From Ichthyophthirius multifiliis (Eukaryota > Ciliophora > Oligohymenophorea > Hymenostomatida), in the NCBI RefSeq assembly GCF_000220395.1, contig NW_004086065.1:1-52404 (forward strand): 52,404 nt of DNA. Reading direction: 5' to 3'. Positions within the stretch are counted from its first letter, which is position 1. Every line of letters begins with the position of its first letter. Of the stretch, positions 1 through 13,429 are shown one piece after another. Position numbers and translations under genes: made by a program. The notes beneath the pieces were generated by a model. It made no database searches, was not told where the DNA came from, and saw nothing but the letters and a program-made list of their open reading frames with translations.

Positions 1-873
1 TTATATATTATATATTACTAATTAAAAATATATATTATAATTAATTTAAAATTAATTTTAATTAAAAATATCAGTTTTATATTATATTAATAATTTAATA
101 AATTAATAAATTTAATATTATTTTATTATGATTATTTTTTATATTATTAATTGATATTTTAATTTAAATATTTTTTATATTTTTAAATATATTATTTTTA
201 TTATAAGAGTTTTTTATGATTATTATAATCATTAAATAAATGTTTAAAAATATATATATCTATTTTAAATTTTTTTTTTCTTATATATAGAAATAATTTT
301 ACATTAAAATTTATGATTATAAAATTAATAATATATTTAATTTTAATTATATTATTTATGATGATTTATAATTTTTTTTTTTAATTTTTTATAATTATTA
401 TTAATATTTAGTTTTATATATTAATGAAATCATTAATATTTTACAAATTATATTATTTTTAAATTTCTTTATTATTAACATTTAATTTCTATTTATGATA
501 TTAATAAATAAATTTTATACAAATTTATTTTCTTTATATATAATCTATTATTTTATTTATTTTTTATAAATAAACAAAAAATATACATTTAGAAAAAAAA
601 AAAATACAAATTAGAAAAAAATTAAATAAAAAATTAAAATATTATTAACATTACATATTAAACAATTAAAATGAAACATAATTCAAATAATATTAATATC
701 ATAAGTAAAATAAAAAATATATTTTTTTAATTATTTAAAATTTATTTCTTAAAAAAAAAGATAATATAAATGAAAATATTCTAATAAATAATAATAATTA
801 ACAATTTTAAAATTTAAACAACTAAATTAACTCAAATAAAATAATATAAGAACAATACAATTAATAATAACAA
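1..873. other. AT-only intergenic stretch
   Basis: Almost pure A+T with poly-A and poly-T runs and no stretch with coding character. The last hundred bases are presumably the upstream region of the MYB gene that follows. No promoter element can be singled out in this base composition. Confidence 0.7.
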
Positions 874-2930
874 ATGATATATGATAGTAATTCTTAAAGT
901 AATTACGAAAATGAATAAAAATCTTAATGTATTATATGTAAAATCAATAATTATTTTGTGAAATTAAAAATTGAAAAAAAAAAATATAAATATAAATATA
1001 TATATATAATATATATATATATATAATTATAATTATAATAATTTTTATTTTTTTTTATTTTATATTCAAATATTTTATTTAAATTATTTTTATTTTATTA
1101 TATTTTTTTATATTTATTATATAATTTTTAATTTTATGTAGATAATTCTCCTGAAGATTCTTTTTAGTATTTTAAGTAATTTTAAAGATTAACTGCTAAT
1201 ATTAAAGTTTAGTAAAGTTATTTAAATGAAATTAATAATAAATTTAATATTAAACTAAATGAATTTCCTAGCACAATTTAAATAGAAGAATAATATTTCT
1301 AAATGTTAAATAAATATAAGTAAATTTTAATAATAAGATATTAATTAAAAATAAATATATTTTATTAAAAAGTTAATTATAAACACAAAGAAAATTAAAG
1401 AAAAATTGGAGTAATTAAGAAGTTTTGATTTTATCATATATTATAATAAAAGCCTCTTTATATTAATAATAAGATATTGAAAATATTGTATATTAATATA
1501 TTTTTTTTATATAATTTATTTATTTAAAAATATAGCAAAATAATTTATGGTAAGATATTGCAACAATGATGATTAAACGTGCTCCTGAAGCCTGTAAATT
1601 AAAATGGCTTTCATTGTGTAAATTAAATCTTTAATAATTGCCTTGGTAATAAATAGAAGATGATTTATTATTATAGATTACATAGTATTTTTTTTACACT
1701 AAATAATTTTTTTATTTATTATTAGAGAATATCTATAATAGGATAAATAGTTTAAATGGAGTGAAATTGCAAAAGAGCTCAATAAAAGATCAAAATTAAA
1801 TGTTTTTAGATAAGGAAAATAATGTAGAGAAAGATGGAATAATTATTTAGATTCATCTATAAATAGGTATAATATTAATATATATTTATTTTTATATTAC
1901 ACTAAAATATTAATAATAAAAGAGGTCCATGGTCAGAATAAGAAGATATATAATTATTATAAAATATATTGCAAAAAGGTAAAAAATGGGCTGAAATATC
2001 TAAATCATTTTCAAATATAAGAACTGAAAATAATGTTAAAAATAGATTTAATAGTTTAATAAAAAAAGTAAGAAAAGAACTATAATAAAATAACATATTA
2101 GAAAATATTGACGAATTATAATTAACTTAATAATTAATATCTAAATATTAATAAAAAATAAACTATAAAATATAAGCATAAAACATAAAATTAGAATTTT
2201 AATAAAAAGTAAAAAGCCTTTTTATTAAAAATAAAATAAAAAATATTTAATTAATTTTGTATTTTATTATGTTTTTTTTTATCTAGGAAGATAACCTATT
2301 TAGTAAAATAATTAATTAGTAAGAACTAAGAAACGAAATTAAAACTCAATAAAGTAATAGTTTTAACAAAATAAATCTAAACAATACTGAATTAGAACCT
2401 TAAAATTCAATTTTTAGTTAAAAAATAAAACAAAATATTGTTAAAAGTAACAAAAAAAAAAAATGTAAAAAATAAAAAAAATTAATTAAATAAATTAGGA
2501 AATAATAATTAAGCATAAAATTAATCATAAAATCAAATTTAAAACTCATAAAGCAATATCTCTAAAACATCTTTATAATATGAATAACCATAAGATACAA
2601 AAATTAGGTCAATAAGTGAAATATAAAATAAATAAGAGATTTTGTAAAATATGAAATTAGCTTTTTATTCATAATAAAATAATGAAATAGTATAGATAGA
2701 AGAAAACTTTTTAAAAACATATATAGAAACTCAAGTATAATAATAGCTATAATAGTAAATGTAGAATATTTTATAAAACAGTGAAAACTAAATTAAATAA
2801 CAACAATAATAATAAATAAATAATGAATAAAAATCTTAAGAAATGATAAATGAATAATAAATAAACGATAATACATATTAGTAATTCAAATAATAATTAA
2901 TGAATAATTAAAAATAAAATATAAATAATA

Positions 2931-2995
<65 letters not shown>

Positions 2996-3559
2996 ATTTA
3001 AAGTGCAAGTAATCTCAATAATAGTTATTCTACATAAACCAATAATCCGAATTCAGGAGCTTAGTTTTAATTTTAACATTCCTATTCTATTAATAATAAT
3101 TAATAAAATCCTTTATAAATGAGTAATTAATAATAATTAAACCTTTCTATTACTTAAAATATTCTAAATTCACCTCCTTAAATATTACATTCTCCAATTT
3201 ATTATAATAATTTTAATATTGGGATTCCTTTTAACTCTAATCATAATATTTCTCCTTTATTATAAAGCAGTTCTTTTTTTAATACACCAAATAATTAATA
3301 TTAAACTTAAATTAATAAAGCATATGATAGAAATATTTAATAAATGCCAAACAATATTATTTTTGGAAGATAGAATGCTTAGTAATTTTAATAAAATTAA
3401 TAATAAAGTAATACTAATGGATCTTATAATTTTTAAAATACTTTAGATGGAATAGGACTTTCTACAAATTTGTAATTCGGAAATTTAAATTAATATTAGT
3501 TCAATTCTTAATTTAATGCAAATAATCCGATTAAAAATAATACTAATAATTAATTATGA
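874..3559 (+). CDS. Three-repeat MYB (R1R2R3) transcription factor
   Basis: Probable nuclear DNA-binding regulator of the animal/plant 3R-MYB type. Read with TAA/TAG as Gln, exons 874-928, 1142-1319, 1373-1487, 1536-1684, 1726-1866, 1923-2208, 2287-2446 and 2499-3559 join in phase to about 714 residues ending at TGA. Three tandem SANT repeats are visible. Repeat 1 begins NWSNQEVLILSY and runs to RAPEACKLKWLSL. Repeat 2 begins LPWQQIEDDLLL and ends GKQCRERWNNYL, the recognition-helix hallmark. Repeat 3 begins GPWSEQEDIQLL and ends NNVKNRFNSLIKK. The C-terminal half is Gln/Asn-rich with a long Asn run (about 2940-2993) and no known domain, probably an activation region. Introns are 41-78 bp except the first (929-1141). 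The first exon (MIYDSNSQSN...) is the least certain part. Repeat 1 also resembles SNAPc4-type Myb repeats, so that family is an alternative. Confidence 0.88.
2935..2993 (+). repeat. (AAT)n microsatellite coding poly-Asn
   Basis: About 19 uninterrupted AAT units inside the last exon of the MYB gene, read in frame as Asn. Such tracts are prone to replication slippage and recur in several genes of this window. Confidence 0.9.
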
Positions 3560-4659
3560 AAATTATTTTATTTTCATATTTTTTGTTTTGTATTTAACTT
3601 TTTTTATTTGTATTTAATTTTGTTATATTTTTTTTAACTGTATTTAATTGTTTTTCATTATAATATTAAATATTAAAATAAATATATATATAAATAAATA
3701 ATTCTAATTCATTATTTACAATAAAATAAGTATTCTATATTCATATTAAAATATTTAAAGATTTATAATTATAAATGAAATTATATTAAATAAAATTTAA
3801 AAAATTCTATATAAGAATTAAAAAAAATTTAACTATAAAATACTAATAAAAAAAAATGTATTAAAATATAATATTATTTGCTATTCTAAAATAAATTAAA
3901 AAATTAAAATAAAGTTTTTATTAGTAATAAACTAATAAATTTTACAATAATTTCTTAAATATAAATATATAAAAATTAAAATTAAAAATATTAAAATTTC
4001 TAAATAAAGTTATATAAAATATAAATATATATAAATTAATATATTTATATATATATTTATATATATATAATTAATATTATTATTTTTTTTATAATTTATT
4101 TTTATTTATCTCATAAATATTATATATTTATTTTTTAAAGTTATTTTTATATATATATATATATATATTTACTAATATTATAATATATAATTTTAATTAT
4201 ATCTAAATTAATAATATTTTATTTTTAATAAATCTTTTATAAAAATATTTAATTATTAAAAATTTATTTTATATATATATTATATTGTAATTTAAATTTT
4301 TTATTAAAATACAATCATTTTTTGTTATATATTATTTATTATTTAAATATAATAAATATTTTTTTTTTTCATTATTTATGTTATTGTATAAAATTTTAAA
4401 ATATTTTATATATAATTTTTTTACATTATATTTTAATTAAAATAATATCTTTCATTCTATTATTTTATATATATATATATATATTTTCTTTTTTATTTTA
4501 AAATTAGATTAATTTAATAATATTTGTTCATAAATTTATTAAAACCTTATTTTTTTATTGTTTATTTATTTTTTTTTAACAAATTTCAAAATAAAGTAAT
4601 AAAAATATATAATTATTTATAGATATATTAATAAAAAATTAAATAAAAAATAAAAATAA
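3560..4659. other. Intergenic, no gene seen
   Basis: About 1.1 kb of A+T with TA dinucleotide stretches (around 4030-4070 and 4148-4168). It lies between two plus-strand genes and so holds the 3' end of the MYB transcript and the upstream region of VPS8. No coding pattern on either strand. Confidence 0.7.
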
Positions 4660-7600
4660 ATGAATAAACCATAAAAAATGCTTTAAGATCTAATATTTTT
4701 TAATTCTCAATAAAATTTACACTGGAGTTTAAAAAAGAATAAATTATATATATACAAAAATCCTTAAAAAATCCAATAAATCTAAAATGATGAATAAAAA
4801 GACCTAAACATAGAAAACTAAACAACAAATATATTAGAATTAATAAACATAAAAGAAATCTAAAATATATAATTCGAAACCTAAAGCCAAAACACTAATA
4901 TTCAATAGTAATATTAATTTCCTTTAGAAAATTATAGGCCTAATTATGAAGACAGTTTTTTATAGCTTTTACATTTACAAGAAGAAACATAACTCTCAGA
5001 AGACATTTATTAAATATAAAATTATTAAAAAATCCAAGAAAAAATCAAGGTTGAATTTTTTACTTATTTTGAAGATTTTCTATTTGCTTTTTATTTATCA
5101 AATAAATAACTTTTTATTAAAAATAAACATTTAAAGTAAATGTATGTTATAAACTAGTCTAATTTTAATAGTTATATCACATGTATGTAATTTCTAAATA
5201 CATAAAAGTTAATAACTACGTAAAATGACGGCAGTCTTTCTATATATAACATAAAATTATTAAAAGAAGAGAAAACTATACTTAATATATTTAAATATCA
5301 CGAAGATATAATCTAGAATTATAAGGACTAAATGGGAATTTTGGACTTTAAAATAATTGATAATACTGACGATTATTTCAGTATTATTGCTTGTAATATA
5401 AAAGGCGATGTTTCATTTATAAATATAAAAAACTAAAAAATTAAAGTCTAAATAATTATCACAAATGAGATTTTTTAAGTATATAATATATAAATAATAT
5501 AAGAAAATCCCAAAAAAAACTTTTTTCTTGTCTTTCTTTGGAAAAAATAATCCTTTTTGAGTATTTTTCTTCTAAATTTTATATAAGGAAAATTTTTGTT
5601 TATAAAGAAAAATTAATTTTTCCACAAAAAAAAATATTGTCCGCTTTTTCATTTGGAAAAAATAGCTTTTTTTAAGGAAAAGCTCACTCTATTCTATTCT
5701 TAGTGTCTTTCACCAATTTTCTCTATTTAGGCCTTTTTAACGAATTTACATAGAAATTCGAATTAAAAAATAAAATAACATCTTTCAATAAAATCATCTA
5801 TATAGGAGAAATTGCCACTAATATTTTCTCTATTATAGACTATAATAACAACCTATTCCTTATGAACATCAAAGACTTCCATATATGCTTTAATAAGGAG
5901 ATATCTTTAGAAAAAATGAATTATTTAATTAATAAAATCGACTAATATGACATAAAGTACTATTAATATGACCAACCTGAATAAAAATAATACTTATAAG
6001 ATAAATTAAGGTCTAAAGAAAAAATAATTAAATAAAACAAAAATATCCAATATTGTTTAAAAGAGTCTTAAGAAAATAAAGATCCGTTTGTTTTTTATAA
6101 TTAAATATATTCAATAAATAATAAAATATATATAAACACAATTTAAAATACTATAATTTGTATTTCGGTTTAATCCTGGAAAGATACTTTTTATATTTTG
6201 TTAAAAAAAAATGAATATTTTTTACAAATGCATTTCTTGTATTAAATATATAATAATAAGCATAGATTTATATATGGACTTTCTAATAAAAAAGAAATTC
6301 TTAAAAATTAATTAAGCCTTTCAGTATAATAAACTGCATTTGAAATTGCTAAAAAAGCAATAAATGTTTCGAAAAAAACAGAAAATAAAGAACTTTCTAT
6401 TAATTTCTTTATTTTTTTGTTCGATTTTTTATTAAAAATGGACTAATAAACTATTCTTTTTAACGAAATTAAATAATTATGTTAAAAAGAAGATATTGAA
6501 TGCTATATTGAAGCTCTAGTACCATTTCTAAAAAGAAATAAAATTCATGAAATACCAAATAGTATATTAGGAGAAATAGAAAAATATTATAAAAAAAAAA
6601 ACAACTATCAATAAATAGAATAAATAATAATAAATTTAAACATTAATAACATAGAAATAGATAAATTAATAATTTTTACTATTGAAAAATAATTAAATAA
6701 TGCATTAATATATGTAAAAAAAAAATAATAAATAAATTATATATTTATATATTTATATATTTATATATTTATATATATATTTTTTTTTATATTTATTACT
6801 TTACTATATTATATTTTTTTTTATTTATTTTCTATATTTTTTTCAAAAAATTCTATAATCTTTTATTAAACACTTAAAAATAAATTTAATTATATTTTAT
6901 TTATTATTATTTTATTTATATATATATTTTTTTATAAATTATTCTATAAATTCATATTTTTTAATCTCTATTAAAATAAAATTTAATATAAGGTATGTAC
7001 TAAAAATACAAATAAAAATAATATGGAATATATTATGACACCTTTTATTTATTTTTGGTAAAAAAAAGAATAAATTTTATAGTTGAAAGCTTTATGGTAT
7101 GCTTTTTAATGTCTTTAAGGAAAATTAATTGATAATAGTCATTTTTAAATGATATTTATGAAAAAAATACTTGTTTAATTTAGTGAGTTTTTGTTTTGTG
7201 ATGAAAATTTAAAAAAGGGAATAGAAAATTTCCCAGAAGCCTATTTCGAGGTTTTGGGCGTCTTTTTCGGAAGAGAATAAATTAATATATTACAAAAGCA
7301 GTAAAAAATAGTTTTTTATAAAAAAAATAATTTCAAAAATATAGATAAATATATAAAAAATTAATAAGATATTTATAATTAAGATAATAAAATAAATTAT
7401 GTAGTTTATATGTTTTTAATAGTCATTTAAATCTCAAATGATTTAATATAAAATAATAATGAATAAATAAAAGGATTTTTTTACCTTTTTTTATCTAGAA
7501 TAATAACATCAGTAAATATTTTAAAATTACATGAAGAAAAAATATTTGAAATAACAATTTTTTTATTAAAAAACTAAAATTTATTAAATAAAATTATATA

Positions 7601-7679
7601 CAGAAAAGAATTATAGAAAGAAATTATAAATAATAATAAAATAAAATAAGAAAATTAAATACTTTAAAATAACAGTAAA

Positions 7680-7732
<53 letters not shown>

Positions 7733-9344
7733 TAATAATAATTATTTCTCTTTACACGAGCTTCTTCATTTTTATAAATAAAACTTAATAGCAAAACTCT
7801 TAAAATAAATATACTCAGATAAACTTTCTTTAGAACAAAAAGAACAGCTTTTTGGTTTAACAGAAATTTCCTAAAATATTCCTGCGAGAATATTTCTTTA
7901 CAAAAAGCGCACAAACTTCGAACAAATAAAAACAATGCTTGATATTCTTTTCCTTTCTAAAAATAAAATCCTCCAAAATAAATCGTTTAAACTCATCCTT
8001 AAATTTTTCTCCCAATAAACCATCTCATCTTCCTAAAAAATATCCCTAATTCTCACCTATATAGATAAACTTTCTTAAATTAACCCTCAAAAATTCAACC
8101 TCCTTCTCCTCCAAGCAGTTCCTCCTTAATAAGAGAAAGATATCCTTTTATAATTGACCCAAACTCCTCATTTATAACATGAATTTCTCCAAAGATTACT
8201 CCAAAATTGTTAAAAAGCTGACCCGTAACTCTAAACCTTATACATATCGCTCAAATGCAAGCTTGATAATTCTCCTTAAGAAATTATTAATACTATAAAG
8301 CAATAAATGAATAATGACCCCGACTACCCTATAATGTAAGTATTTAAAATTTGTCTAGAAAACAAGCAATATGAAAGCTGTTATTTTTTATGTATATAAA
8401 TTCAAAATTTCGAACAGGCAATACAAATAGTGTTTTTGTAACTCTAAAAAGCATTTGAAAATTACCTTATATATTGTTCAAAAGTAGGGTCTGAAGATTC
8501 TCAGAATTCTGTTATCTATAACAGTAGTTTTTACCAATTTTAAAAAAAAGATTCTTTTTAATAAAGATAAAGCAAAAGAAGGATTGCGACTTTAATTTAA
8601 AATAATAAAGTACACGAATATGATTATTAAATAAATTAAATTATACAAAATTTACTAAATGATATAAAAAATTGTACTGATAATGATATTTGGATGACTA
8701 TATTTGATTAAATAATTATTTTAAAGGAAAAAAACACTGAAATAGATTCTTATTTTAATTTAAAAAATATATATAATGAAATATTGGGATAAATCATTAT
8801 TTATTTAGTTTAAAAAATCGGAATAAGTTGTTTTCTTTAAATACTAGAAAAAAAACAATTCTTTGATATTGATGATATAAAGAATGCTTTTTCAATATTT
8901 CTAAATAATTAAATATACACTAAAAATATTTACAATAATAACCTTTATTTAGTTAAAGAAAATATAATTTAACTAATAAAGTTGTACCAAATAAATCACC
9001 ATAGAGGCATTTTTGTCAAAAACAAATGTCATTTTTGTCATTTTTTATTAAAAGATTCAATATCCGTTTTTCAATGTGGGCATTCATTTCATTTAAACTG
9101 TTCTTTTTTGGAACAAAATTTCGGAAAAATATGCTTTTTATGTATAAACTAGAATAAAAATTATATTTTTGACATTTTTTTAGCTGGCAAAAAAATAGAT
9201 TTTGGTAAAATCAAAGGACCGAATATAGAAAATCCTTAAAATAAATATGGAAATAAAAATATAAATAAATATTAAAATAATAGAAATTAAATTATTTAAT
9301 AAAGAATACTAATTTTTGATTAAATTAAAAGGAAAAAATTCTGA
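4660..9344 (+). CDS. VPS8: VPS8-like CORVET tethering subunit with C-terminal RING
   Basis: Endosomal tethering factor. VPS8 is the CORVET-specific subunit that binds Rab5 on early endosomes. The N-terminal half is divergent and probably a beta-propeller. The middle shows the VPS8 pattern QSWKDTFYILLKKNEYFLQM, then NALIYVCTKN...MTPF, PEAYFEVLGVFFG and the helical-repeat motif FKICLENKQYESCYFL. The C-terminus has a RING finger with C-x2-C (NKCHFCHF), CGHSFHLNC and CFLC. Intron 6714-6992 is clear. In the propeller region the frame changes between 5446 and 5561; a GT-AG intron at 5479-5561 restores phase and gives about 1440 residues, near the size of human VPS8 (about 1,430), but a homopolymer error is possible. 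An Asn run lies at about 7680-7740. A VPS41-type relative is less likely because of the NALIYV motif and overall length. Confidence 0.78.
7680..7743 (+). repeat. (AAT)n microsatellite inside VPS8
   Basis: About 20 AAT/AAC triplets in the frame of the VPS8-like gene, giving a poly-Asn insertion between two helical-repeat segments. Read on the other strand it makes a spurious poly-Tyr ORF. Confidence 0.85.
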
Positions 9345-9500
9345 ATTTTTTTTAATTTTTCTATATAAATAAATACTAATATATATTATTTATATATATA
9401 TATTAAAATTATTTTTATATATTATATAGAAAAATATATTTATCATAAAAAAATTATTGTTTGTTTTTTTATTATTATTATTAAAACAAAAAAAGAATAT

Positions 9501-9977
9501 ATGGAAACTATTATATCTAGTATACTATTATGTATTAATGTAATTATCACATTCTTAACTTTATACTTATATTTAATACACTAAGATTATAAAAAAGGAT
9601 AAATTACATCTTACGAAATAACCTAAATAATAAGTGAATATACTTAAATAGAGATATATTTGCAATTATGTATTACTATAATTTGTATTTTTCATAGCAA
9701 TTACATTATATTTATTTTAAATCTACCTTTGGCTATATTTAATTTATCAATATATTTTAAATAGAGCTATAAAATTCATGCCTTTACAAATTCAGAATAT
9801 ATACATAAAGCTAATTATTTTTAAAACATGGTCAAATATAAATCTATTTTTTATTGTATGCTATGTTTTATTTTAGGTTATAGATTCATTTACGCATTTA
9901 CTAATTTAGTAGCTTATAGACTTGTAATATTAAAAGAATTATTATAATAATATTATGATGATTAAATTAATTCATGA
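9501..9977 (+). CDS. Cornichon-family ER cargo receptor
   Basis: Small three-helix-type membrane protein of the early secretory pathway. Cornichon/Erv14 proteins load membrane cargo into COPII vesicles at the endoplasmic reticulum. The single exon gives 158 residues, the usual family size. Residues 1-25 are a hydrophobic helix (TIISSILLCINVIITFLT). The central family signature appears as ILNLPLAIFNLSIYF followed by a polar loop (HAFTNSEYIHKANYF) and a last hydrophobic segment with FILGYRFIYAF. It starts 156 bp after the VPS8-like stop, on the same strand but with its own start, and nothing indicates co-transcription. The acidic cargo-binding motif of animal cornichons is not clear in the loop. 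Paralogue assignment (CNIH1 versus CNIH4) cannot be made. Confidence 0.87.
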
Positions 9978-10470
9978 AATAATTATTAATTTATTTTTTC
10001 AAATAAAAAATATTATTTATAATTATGCACAAAATTAACTTTTAATAAGAGACATAAATAATAAAAAAATTAATTATTTTTAAAAAAAAAATAAAAAGAA
10101 TTGAAAAAGTTATATTTTTTCGAAATTTTTTATATTTGAAATTATTAATAAATAATTATTTTTTTTAACTAATTTTCAATTTTTACAAATAATATTTTAA
10201 ACTAGATTTTAATTTAATTATATAGATAAAAAAATATTAAAATATAAATTAAATAAATATATATATTTATATATATATATATAAATATAAATATAAATAA
10301 ATAGAATTTGCTTTATTAAATAGTATTACCAGTTATTATTTAAATAATTAATTATTTACTAATATATTTTATTTATATATATTTTTAAACAAAAAAATAA
10401 AAACAAAAAATTAAAATCAACTTTTTTTTAAAAAATAAATTTAACACATAAAAAAAAAAAAACTAAATAA
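9978..10470. other. Intergenic, no gene seen
   Basis: About 490 bp of A+T with a TA/AAATA-rich patch near 10255-10300. It separates two plus-strand genes. No coding signal. Confidence 0.7.
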
Positions 10471-11095
10471 ATGAATACAGCATAAACAAATTCTTTATTT
10501 TACGAAAGACTTAAAGTCCTTGAATATGAATTTTCTTAAATGGATTAAAATTTAAACAAACATTTATTATATTAATAACTAGAATAAATAATAGATTTTA
10601 AAGTAAACCAAAAAATAAAAACAATAAGAAAATAAAATAAAATAAAATAAAAATAGAACAAAGGAATATTCGATAGAGATGTATTAAAATAATTATATGA
10701 CCATTTAGAATTCAAACATAGCCAAGATCCTTTAGTAGAAATAAATTTAAGGAATTTTTGCGTAGTATATTTAGAAGCAGAAGACGTTCTAAAGCAAAAA
10801 ATAAATGACGCCAAAAGTTTATTAACAGACTGTTATAATAAAAGATAAGAATCTTAACAAAAATTAAAAGACATAAGACAAGTTGAAAACTTAAATAATC
10901 ATGGAATTTCACATAATTCAAAATTAGAAATAACAATAAAAAGTGTATAATTATTTACTTTTATACAAACATAACCCTATGTATCAGTTAAAGTAGGAAA
11001 TTAATAATAAATGACAGAATAAAAATAAGGAACATCTGTATAATATAATACTACATATAATTTGTAAAAATAAGAAAAATAGAATTTTTTATAAA

Positions 11096-11135
<40 letters not shown>

Positions 11136-12448
11136 AAATTTAAAAATAATAGTGACATAGTTACAGGACTAGAATAAATATAAATTTATGTATTAGATTA
11201 TTTATAATAATAAAAAGATTCATTTCTAGGTTAAATAACTATTCCTTTAAGTACTATTTAAGATTAACTTTAACATGAGAATGAATATGATTTAAAAAGT
11301 TCTAATGGATAAAATGTAGGAAAAATTTATTTGAATTTATAATGGATACATTCTTAGGTACTTTATTTGTAAAAAAAAAAAAAAAAAATATTTATATTGA
11401 CAAAAAAAAAATTGTGATTAATTTTTATTTTAATATAAAAAGGATAAATATCTTTCCAATTTAATTTTTAAATTAGATAATTAAATAAAATAATGCGAAG
11501 AAGACTTATATGATTATTAATAAGATTTAACTATACTATATTAACCTTTTCCTGAATATAATCGAAGATTTTTAAGTAATTTAAGTAATGTAGAGTTAAA
11601 AAATAATATGTATAATATAGAAGAAGAATCTGAATAAGGAATAGCTATATAGTAATATAACGACAATTTTTTCTCTTAAAAAAATACTTAAGACCCTGAA
11701 TTTATAATGAATTAAAAAGAAGAAAAAAAAATAACAGGATTCGTATTTATTACTTTTTTTTTCTTGACATTATTATCATGCTTTTACCGACCATAATTTT
11801 TTGATGTATTTTTATTTTATAGAATATAAATTTTTAATATATATAATAAAAAGTGGATGATGTGTATAGTTATAATGATAATTTATCATTTACATGAATT
11901 AAATCATATTAGAGTCACTTTTATTTTAATTTTGATACTTTTTTCACTTATTTTTGATCTTTTTTGGCTTATTATATTTTCTTCTGGATGGTGGGAAGGA
12001 TCTTCTAATAAATTTACTGATTTTGAAGTCGAAAAAGGAATTAAATAATTTACAGTTTTAATAAGCTATTTATCTTTTTTTTTAAAAGTTATTTTTATTT
12101 AATTTTTTATTATTTTTAACAAAAATATTTCTATATAAAAAATTATAGTTTTTCATTGCTTTCTAAATGCTTAAATTAAAAATTTTACTTAAAAAATAAT
12201 AATCAAAGGAATTAAAAGAAGAAAATAATGATTTTTAAGATGCTTAAGGAATACTTATTGCTCCTTCCTAAATTTTTAATAATCCTAATATTTAACCTCC
12301 TATTTATTGTATTATTTTTTTTTTACTATTTAATATTTTAATATATATAGAATAATCTTTTTATGGATAACCTTTAGTCTAATAAATGCGTCCGGTATAA
12401 AGTAGATTAGTACTTGGATAAAGTATGGTCAATACAAATAGATTTTGA
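10471..12448 (+). CDS. C2-domain multipass membrane protein, function unknown
   Basis: Six exons (10471-11063, 11153-11357, 11443-11805, 11854-12087, 12149-12308, 12351-12448) join in phase to 550 residues ending at TGA. The N-terminal third is helical and charged, with a coiled-coil stretch. It is followed by a C2 domain: LEITIKSVQLFTF starts the sandwich, then YNFDIVTGLEQIQIYVLD, KDSFLGQITIPLSTI and GKIYLNLQWIHS. C2 domains bind lipids or proteins, often with calcium, and the calcium-binding aspartates look incomplete here. The C-terminal half has about four hydrophobic segments: TGFVFITFFFLTLLSCF, then two around IVIMIIYHLHEL and ILILFSLIFDLFWLIIF, and one around LISYLSFFLKFFIAF. A polar Gln/Pro-rich tail ends it. 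I do not recognise the family; a ciliary or contractile-membrane protein is only a guess. Confidence 0.75.
11101..11131. repeat. (TA)n dinucleotide tract in intron
   Basis: About 15 uninterrupted TA units inside the first intron (11064-11152) of the C2-domain gene. Confidence 0.9.
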
Positions 12449-13429
12449 AAAAAATTATAATAGTTAATTATATAATAAACGTATTTTTTTATTATATGTT
12501 TATTTATTTTTGAAAATTCGCAAAAATATATTTATTAATTTATATTTTAAAAAAATAAATTAACATTAATTGTTTTTTAGGTTTTTATTAAATAAAATCA
12601 TTAATAGGTATATTTTTACTAAGAAATTCTAAAACGAGGAATTCTATAAATATAATATATATTACTAAAAAATGACATTTATATATAATTTAATGAATAT
12701 TATATATATAATTCTATATTTATTTAATAAAAAAATAATAAATATTATATTAAATAGTAATACTTTATATGTAGATTTATGATTAAATTATACTTACTCT
12801 AAGTTTAATTTTTAATATATTTATGTTTAAAATTTTAATATTAAAAAAATTATAAAATTTATATAATGAATAACTTGAATAACAATATTCTATTTTTACA
12901 GTTTTATCAAATTTAGTACTTATCGTAACATTTAATCTTTAATATAAATAAATTCATCTTTATAAGTTACTATTTATTCCTTTAGTAATATACAAAACAA
13001 ATCAATATTTAATTTCCCTTTTTTTTGTTAATAATAATTAAAAAAACATATATATATATATATTATACTAAAAATTAACATATTTATACATATTATAAAT
13101 ATATACAATTATTAGAAGTACATTAGTTATTTTTCAAAATACTATCAGTAAAATTACTTATTATTAATATATCTTCTTTTTTATTAATTATTATATATTT
13201 CAATTATTAAGTATTAAAAATTACTTGGATATAAAAACTTATAGGCTTCTATATATTTTATTGTTTATAATCTTATTTTACTAAAAAATTTTCTTAAAAT
13301 TTTATTCTTAATGATACTTAATACTTATACTTTATAAATATTTAATATTTTATATTAACGATTTGATTAAAAGGATATACATATTTTTTATTTATATATT
13401 TAAAATAAAATTACATATATATCTATTTA
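12449..13429. other. Intergenic, no gene recognised
   Basis: About 1 kb between the C2-domain gene and a small minus-strand gene. Open frames exist on the minus strand only because TGA is rare in A+T sequence; their translations lack a recognisable domain and I do not call them. Confidence 0.6.

Noticed and set aside
2447-2498. Frameshift in the MYB gene at a 12-A run
   Set aside because: A 52 bp GT-AG intron covers exactly this A-rich stretch and restores the phase, so no error is needed.
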